A stretch of DNA of 17,802 bases. It comes from an uncultured Clostridia bacterium (GTDB lineage: Bacteria > Bacillota > Clostridia > UBA1381). Location of the stretch: assembly GCA_944391265.1 (NCBI GenBank), contig CALXSX010000087.1:1-17802 (forward strand), given 5' to 3'. The notes beneath the pieces are model-generated. The model was not told where the DNA came from, searched no databases, and was given only the letters and a program-made list of their open reading frames with translations. The translations under genes were made by a program, and so were the position numbers. Within the stretch, counting starts at the first letter, position 1. The number at the start of each line of letters is the position of its first letter. Shown in pieces: positions 13,377 to 17,802 of this stretch.

Positions 13377-14243
13377 TTATCTATCTCCGTTACTTAGTTT
13401 ACTCGTATCTACCAGCGGCGATGCCGATTCGTCAGCTGCTGCGCGTCCTCCGCCGCGGTGATGATGATGGCTGTGGTGGTGATGGCTGTGGCGGTGATGG
13501 CTGTGGCGGTGATGATCCCCTTCTATGTCACTGTCAACTGAAGCCGGACATATAAACTTCACCCAAACTTCTCTGCTTTGCTGTGCATATAGCAGGCATG
13601 CAAACACGAGCGCATCCGATATAAAGATTGTAACCGTTTTTTTCAGCCACCAGTCGGGCACTCCATTTCCTCTGTAAAAATAATACACTACAGCGGGCAC
13701 AAAACACGATAGAATGACCTGAGCCGCAAAATAAACAACCGTTTTCTTCCTGTCCGTATCAAAATACTGCCCTATAGAAAACCATATAAACGCGCTTAAA
13801 TAATTATAAAACAATGTATCAGGATTCCTTGAAATCCACTGCATATGATTGAACATCATGTTCTGTGTTCTCTGAAACTGTGAAAAATCAAAAGAAAAGC
13901 TTCTGGCTGCAATACTTTGGAATAGCCATGTGAAAATCCAGAAATTTCCCAAAAGGAAAATAATGCTGAGAGCATAGCAGCTTCTTTTTATTCCAATGCG
14001 TCTGCTTTTCATATCTTTAAACGGATACATCAAAACCATAACCAAAACAACGTGTGCTATACCCAAAGAGCAATACGCTAAATTTGAAATGTTAATATAC
14101 CCCTTTTGGCGAGCGTTTACCGCTCCCATAATCACCTTTCCGACATCGGTCAAATGGCCCACTATATATGCAACCCCGGCCGCAAAAGCTAAAAACATCA
14201 GCAACGTTATAACTGTCCTGATTTGATTATTGTCACTTCTCAA
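13377..14243 (-). CDS. Six-segment membrane protein with histidine-rich tail, unknown function
   Basis: A 288-residue protein not recognised as a known family. About six hydrophobic segments are visible (residues about 10-30, 53-74, 86-110, 146-160, 168-190, 203-222). A hydrophilic C-terminal tail follows. Residues 244-262 hold 14 His in 19 positions, built from HRHSH units, then Gly/Arg and Ala/Ser-rich residues. Such tails often bind Zn, Ni or Co, or serve as low-complexity linkers; either is inference. The start is TTG at 14243 with AAGGGAAG 6 bases upstream. A strong promoter lies 55-82 bases ahead. The stop is one base from the argS start, giving an unusual membrane protein-argS operon. 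Codon use resembles its neighbours. Confidence 0.85.
   Translation of the reverse strand: MRSDNNQIRTVITLLMFLAFAAGVAYIVGHLTDVGKVIMGAVNARQKGYINISNLAYCSLGIAHVVLVMVLMYPFKDMKSRRIGIKRSCYALSIIFLLGNFWIFTWLFQSIAARSFSFDFSQFQRTQNMMFNHMQWISRNPDTLFYNYLSAFIWFSIGQYFDTDRKKTVVYFAAQVILSCFVPAVVYYFYRGNGVPDWWLKKTVTIFISDALVFACLLYAQQSREVWVKFICPASVDSDIEGDHHRHSHHRHSHHHHSHHHHRGGGRAAADESASPLVDTSKLSNGDR
13466..13510 (-). repeat. Three tandem 15-bp units encoding the His-rich tail
   Basis: GATGGCTGTGGTGGT is followed by two copies of GATGGCTGTGGCGGT, differing in one base. On the coding strand the unit CACCGCCACAGCCAT gives HRHSH. Further imperfect units flank it. Because 15 is a multiple of three, copy-number change would lengthen or shorten the tail without breaking the frame. 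Confidence 0.9.
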
Positions 14244-14297
14244 ATAAAACTTCCCTTTCCGACGTTAATTAAAGCTTTTTTCATTCATACATTAGAT

Positions 14298-14325
14298 ATT
14301 ATACCATAATATTTTTATTTTTCAA
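14298..14325 (-). promoter_or_regulatory. Promoter of the His-tailed membrane protein-argS operon
   Basis: Read on the minus strand: TTGAAA (14325 to 14320), a 16-base spacer ending in TGG, and TATAAT (14303 to 14298), a perfect extended -10. Transcription would begin near 14291 and leave a leader of about 48 bases. It lies between this gene and the murG stop at 14367. Confidence 0.8.
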
Positions 14326-14366
14326 TATACGAGCCGAAAAATATCGCATTTTTACAAAAATATTTT

Positions 14367-15473
14367 TTATTTATTCGACATTTTTTTCATAAGCTCAAAA
14401 ATCTTGGCGCAAGCGTCCGATTTTTTTACAGACTCAAGCGATTTACTCATTCTCGATAAAGCATCTGTGTCACCTACAAGGCTGCACACTGTGTCGTAAA
14501 GGTGTTCCGGTGTAAGGTCTTTTTCGCATATTACAACCGCTCCGCCCTTGGATTCTATCTCTCTGGCGTTTTGCTCCTGATGATTTCTGACAACGTTAGG
14601 AGACGGTATAAGAACTGACGGCTTTTGCAGTACTGCAAGCTCGCTCACCGTTATTGCGCCGGATCTGCACACGACAAGGTCTGACGCTGCCATGACGGCA
14701 TCCATGTTGTTTATATACGGAACAATTTCAATATTACTGCCGAGTTCTGTTCCGCTTTCTTTTACTCTTCTGATAACTTCATTGTAATTCCTGTCACCAG
14801 TGCCGAAAAGGAGTCGGAACTTTTTTTCTGAAGATATTCTGCCGAGCATCTGTATAACAGCGTCATTTATCCTGTCTGCACCAAGACTTCCTCCAAACAC
14901 GAGAACAAACGGCTCGTCTGCCGGTATGTTAAGGCTTCGCCTTGCGCTGTCCCTGTCGGCATTTACTATTTCGCCTCTTACGGGATTACCCGTAACAACG
15001 CATTTATCCTTTCTCTTCATGTGGTTTACCGTTTCATCAAAGCTGACAGCTACGTAGGTCACATACCTTTCGCTTGCCGTCACTGTGAGTCCGGGATAAA
15101 CATTCTGCTCATGTATCAGAGCCGGTACCTTTTCCTTATGCGCCGCAAGAGCAACAGGCCCGCTTACATATCCACCCGTACAAACTATGCAGTCCGGCTT
15201 GAAGCTTCTTATAAGCTTCCTGCATATCTTTTCGGATTTTCTCAGCTCTGAAAAAACCTTGATGTTTTTAAGCAAATGCTTTCTGTCAAACCCCTCGATA
15301 TTTATATATTCAATTTTGTACCCTGCCCTCGGAACAAGCTTTTTTTCAAGGCCGCGTTCAGTGCCTATAAAAAGCGCCTCAAAATTCGCATCATGCTCCG
15401 CCGCGTATCCGGCTATCGAAAGAGCCGGATTTATGTGGCCGCCCGTACCACCGCCGGCAAAAATAACTCTCAT
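14367..15473 (-). CDS. murG: UDP-GlcNAc:lipid I N-acetylglucosaminyltransferase MurG
   Basis: A 368-residue GT-B glycosyltransferase that adds GlcNAc to lipid I at the inner membrane face to give lipid II. MRVIFAGGGTGGHINPALSI holds the GGTGGH loop at residues 8-13. HEQNVYPGL, FGGSLGADRIND, CRSGAITVSELAVLQKPSVL and NHQEQNARE (UDP-GlcNAc site) are all present. The ATG at 15473 was chosen because GGAAAGGT lies 7 bases upstream; a TTG two codons earlier at 15479 is less well placed. It is the last gene of the murF-mraY-ftsW-murG run. The downstream 14326-14366 has only AT-rich inverted repeats (AAAAATA/TATTTTT) as a possible weak terminator. Confidence 0.97.
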   Translation of the reverse strand: MRVIFAGGGTGGHINPALSIAGYAAEHDANFEALFIGTERGLEKKLVPRAGYKIEYINIEGFDRKHLLKNIKVFSELRKSEKICRKLIRSFKPDCIVCTGGYVSGPVALAAHKEKVPALIHEQNVYPGLTVTASERYVTYVAVSFDETVNHMKRKDKCVVTGNPVRGEIVNADRDSARRSLNIPADEPFVLVFGGSLGADRINDAVIQMLGRISSEKKFRLLFGTGDRNYNEVIRRVKESGTELGSNIEIVPYINNMDAVMAASDLVVCRSGAITVSELAVLQKPSVLIPSPNVVRNHQEQNAREIESKGGAVVICEKDLTPEHLYDTVCSLVGDTDALSRMSKSLESVKKSDACAKIFELMKKMSNK

Positions 15474-15488
15474 AATCAATACCTTTCC

Positions 15489-15501
15489 GCCCCGACGGGG
15501 C
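15489..15501. repeat. GC-rich inverted repeat next to the murG ribosome site
   Basis: GCCCCGACGGGGC is a 5-bp perfect stem with a 3-base loop in the 41-base gap between ftsW and murG. It lies directly upstream of the murG GGAAAGGT site. It lacks a T-tract, so it is more likely an mRNA stability or translation element than a terminator. Confidence 0.5.
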
Positions 15502-15514
15502 CCTGTATTTTCTT

Positions 15515-16681
15515 CTAAATTTTTACATGGTCATTTATCGACGCTCTTGAAATGTTAAGCAGTATACCCATCTCAAGAAGCAAAACCATTATTGCCGTAC
15601 CTCCGTAGCTGAAAAACGGCAGGGAAACACCGGTATTCGGTACGGATGAGCTCGCCACAGCAATGTTCAGAGTCGTTTGTATGGCGACCTGCGCAGTTAT
15701 TCCTATCGCAAGAAGAGAACCGAATGTATCCGGAGAATTTAGCGCTATCCTCAGTCCGCGCAGTATGAGCAGCGCGAACAGTATTATTATTATCGCCGCA
15801 CCGAAAAGACCGAGCTCTTCACAGGCAACGGAAAATATAAAGTCATTGTACGGCTCAGGCAAGTATGAATATTTTTGCACACTCCTGCCTATTCCCCTGC
15901 CGAAAAGGCCGCCTGAACCCATGGCATACAGCGCCTGAACTATCTGATAGCCGGAGTTTTGCATATCCTCAAAAGGATTTATAAACCTCATAAGCCTTGA
16001 CAGGCGGTTTGCGTCAAAGAAATAAATAGCTGCAAATCCGGCAGCTCCAAGAAACGGTGATGCAATCACAAACGGAGAAACAGGTGTTCCTGCCGAAAAC
16101 ATTATTAAAATACCTATCGACGCTATTACTATTGTTCCGCTGAGGTGAGGCTCAAGGAGCATCAGCAGCGAAACCGCCGCTATTATCAGTATGAAAAATT
16201 TGCAGCCGCTAAGCTTTGAAAGATTGTATTTACCGGATGCCACCATGGCGGAAAAGAGTATTGCTATGCCCGGTTTCATAAACTCCGATGGCTGCAGTTG
16301 AAACCCGGGGAGCTGTATCCAGCGTCTTGAGCCGTTAAATTCACGCCCGACGCCCGGTATTGCGACAAGCACAAGCAGAATAAAGCACGCAGCAAAATAT
16401 ATTTTCGCATATTTCTGATAGATATGGTAGTCTATTTTCGACACGAAAACCATACCCACAACGCCTACCGCCGCAAACAAAAGCTGCCTTTTGAAAAAAT
16501 AAAAGGAGTCATTCTGCTTGGTTGCACCCGACGGAGCAGAAGCTGACAGAAGCATGACTAAACCGATTGCGAGCAGGAGCATTATCAAAAACAAAAAAGT
16601 ATAATCTATTCCCCTTCTCTGTGTCCGCTCCCTCGGCTTTACAGCCGCCTCGCGGCTTTGCATTATTTTTTTAGACAGCAA
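15515..16681 (-). CDS. ftsW: FtsW, SEDS-family septal peptidoglycan glycosyltransferase
   Basis: A 388-residue polytopic membrane protein with about ten segments, beginning after a basic N-terminal stretch (KPRERTQRRG). Family motifs include GVGREFNGSRRWI, FQLQPSEFMKP, LLEPHLSGTIVI, NSGYQIVQALYAMGSGGLFGRG, YLPEPYNDFIFSVACEELG (with the conserved SEDS Asp in YNDFIF) and VPNTGVSLPFFSYGG. It polymerises lipid II at the septum with a class B PBP. The start is uncertain: TTG at 16681 suits the AGAGGTG site (spacing 6-8), and GTG at 16690 overlaps that site. RodA is excluded mainly by its place between mraY and murG. No murD lies between mraY and ftsW. Confidence 0.93.
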   Translation of the reverse strand: MLSKKIMQSREAAVKPRERTQRRGIDYTFLFLIMLLLAIGLVMLLSASAPSGATKQNDSFYFFKRQLLFAAVGVVGMVFVSKIDYHIYQKYAKIYFAACFILLVLVAIPGVGREFNGSRRWIQLPGFQLQPSEFMKPGIAILFSAMVASGKYNLSKLSGCKFFILIIAAVSLLMLLEPHLSGTIVIASIGILIMFSAGTPVSPFVIASPFLGAAGFAAIYFFDANRLSRLMRFINPFEDMQNSGYQIVQALYAMGSGGLFGRGIGRSVQKYSYLPEPYNDFIFSVACEELGLFGAAIIIILFALLILRGLRIALNSPDTFGSLLAIGITAQVAIQTTLNIAVASSSVPNTGVSLPFFSYGGTAIMVLLLEMGILLNISRASINDHVKI

Positions 16682-16696
16682 TATTTTCACCTCTTT

Positions 16697-17701
16697 TTAA
16701 AAAGCTGTTATAACCACATACGACGCCGCGCACAGAATCACCGTAACTGCAGTGAACACGGCAACAATTTTTACCTCTTTCCATCCGCACATTTCAAAAT
16801 GATGATGTATCGGACTCATTTTAAATATCCTTTTGCCTGTGAGCTTAAACGACGCAACCTGGAGTATAACGGAAAGGGCCTCAAAAAAGAACACAAAACC
16901 GACAACTATCAGATATAGCTGCATTTCGAGTGCAATCGCCATAGCGGCAACAGCGCCGCCGAGAAACAGCGATCCTGTATCACCCATAAACACCTTTGCC
17001 GGATATTTATTATATATGAAGAATCCCAAAAGTCCGCCGAATACTGCTACACCGAACGTGAAAACACCCAAATCGCCTCTTGAGAACGCACACAAGGCAA
17101 AAAACAAGGCAACAGGGGCTGTTACGCACGTTGCAAGTCCGTCGAGACCGTCTGTCAGATTTACAGCATTAACCGTTCCCGTAACAACAAAGAGCATGAA
17201 AATTATATAAACGACCATAGGAAGCTTCACAGCTATATGGGTAAAAGGAATCAATATCTCCGTCCTTAGCTCACCAATTAAACCCAGCGTTATTATGTAA
17301 GCGGCCGTTATGATTATCTGAAGTAAAAACTTCGGAAGCGCCTTAAGGCCGAGATTTCTCTTCTTTACTACCTTGATAAAATCATCTATAAATCCGACTG
17401 CGCCGAAAAGCACTGCCGTCACGAGCACTACAAGCGACTTTTGCATGGTAACAGTCATGTTATCGGAAAACAGCGCTATTAAAAACGTACCGGCAACGGC
17501 GGCGGCAATACCAACAATAAACATTATACCGCCCATGGTCGGTGTCCCTGACTTTTTCTGATGCCAGCTGGGCCCCTCTTCCCGTATCTCCTGACCGAAT
17601 TTCAGCCGCCTCAGCCACGGGATAAATGCGGGACCGATTAGTGCAACTACCGCAAACGCACATACAAGAGGAAATAATCCGGACATTATCATATCTTTCA
17701 T
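16697..17701 (-). CDS. mraY: Phospho-MurNAc-pentapeptide transferase MraY
   Basis: A 334-residue membrane enzyme with about ten segments that moves phospho-MurNAc-pentapeptide from UDP to undecaprenyl phosphate to give lipid I. The catalytic landmarks are present: FIDDFIKVVKKRNLGLK (DDxxK), NAVNLTDGLDGLA (Mg/substrate site), FMGDTGSLFLGG and MSPIHHHFEMCGWKE (HHH motif). WHQKKSGTPTMGG near residue 46 is also typical. The ATG at 17701 is 4 bases past the murF stop, with GAAGGGA about 13 bases upstream; the Met at codon 4 or 6 is a possible alternative. The stop is 6-15 bases before the ftsW start, so the genes are tightly coupled. Confidence 0.97.
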   Translation of the reverse strand: MKDMIMSGLFPLVCAFAVVALIGPAFIPWLRRLKFGQEIREEGPSWHQKKSGTPTMGGIMFIVGIAAAVAGTFLIALFSDNMTVTMQKSLVVLVTAVLFGAVGFIDDFIKVVKKRNLGLKALPKFLLQIIITAAYIITLGLIGELRTEILIPFTHIAVKLPMVVYIIFMLFVVTGTVNAVNLTDGLDGLATCVTAPVALFFALCAFSRGDLGVFTFGVAVFGGLLGFFIYNKYPAKVFMGDTGSLFLGGAVAAMAIALEMQLYLIVVGFVFFFEALSVILQVASFKLTGKRIFKMSPIHHHFEMCGWKEVKIVAVFTAVTVILCAASYVVITAF

Positions 17702-17705
17702 AGGT

Positions 17706-17802
17706 TTAGTTTCGTCCCTTCGTTATTTTTTCAAATAATTTTTCAAAATGCATTCCCCGTGACGCTTTGAGAAGCACTATATCACCTGGTTTTACAATGG
17801 AG
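17706..17802 (-). CDS. murF: MurF C-terminal end (cut by window edge)
   Basis: The last 32 residues are visible: VKPGDIVLLKASRGMHFEKL and onward to a TAA at 17708-17706. GD.VL.K.SRGM..EK is the C-terminal signature of MurF, the UDP-MurNAc-tripeptide D-alanyl-D-alanine ligase, which makes the substrate of MraY. MurE shares the fold, but the following mraY gene and the motif wording favour MurF. The stop is 4 bases before the mraY ATG. Confidence 0.85.
   Translation of the reverse strand, partial: SIVKPGDIVLLKASRGMHFEKLFEKITKGRN

Noticed and set aside
13441..13520. CRISPR-like tandem repeat
   Set aside because: The 15-bp units are directly adjacent without spacers and code in frame for a His-rich tail.

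Overview
The window looks like a chromosomal segment of a low-to-mid GC Gram-positive, most likely an anaerobic Clostridia/Oscillospirales-type Firmicute. The evidence is a YlmC/YmxH sporulation-type PRC-barrel protein, consensus sigma-A promoters, AGGAGG ribosome sites, frequent TTG starts, and an mraY-ftsW-murG wall cluster. No rRNA, tRNA, CRISPR array, transposase or integrase was seen. The genus cannot be named from the sequence.

Layout. (1) 1-1038, minus strand: the 5' end of hemW, preceded by an XRE/S24 (CI- or LexA-like) self-cleaving repressor in an apparent two-gene unit. (2) 1039-2814: a divergent control region and a short plus-strand cassette. It holds a Cro-like small HTH protein, a 44-aa acidic protein, a zinc-knuckle protein and a protein resembling phage head-tail connectors. 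A shared near-palindromic element (core TTTTACGTAAT) occurs at four places around the two divergent promoters and before the second cassette gene. This is the most unusual part of the window. (3) 2870-6256, plus strand: ylmC, then the lysine/DAP entry genes asd and dapA, then cysK. (4) 6316-10379, plus strand: valS with its own promoter, a 332-bp gap with possible RNA structure and a strong terminator hairpin, then the branched-chain amino acid exporter azlC-azlD. (5) 10381-14325, minus strand: a His-tailed membrane protein of unknown function, argS, a terminator hairpin, and rmuC. (6) 14367-17802, minus strand: the end of murF, then mraY, ftsW and murG. This is a dcw-type peptidoglycan precursor and septation operon that lacks murD between mraY and ftsW.

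How the parts work together. asd and dapA feed diaminopimelate and lysine synthesis. MurF, MraY and MurG carry the DAP- or Lys-containing peptide through UDP-MurNAc-pentapeptide, lipid I and lipid II, and FtsW polymerises it at the septum. valS and argS are translation housekeeping genes with no visible T-box leaders. The repressor cassette has the logic of a phage lysis/lysogeny switch (CI-like versus Cro-like over shared operators) but no phage replication, packaging or integration genes. It reads as either a prophage remnant or a domesticated, damage-inducible module.
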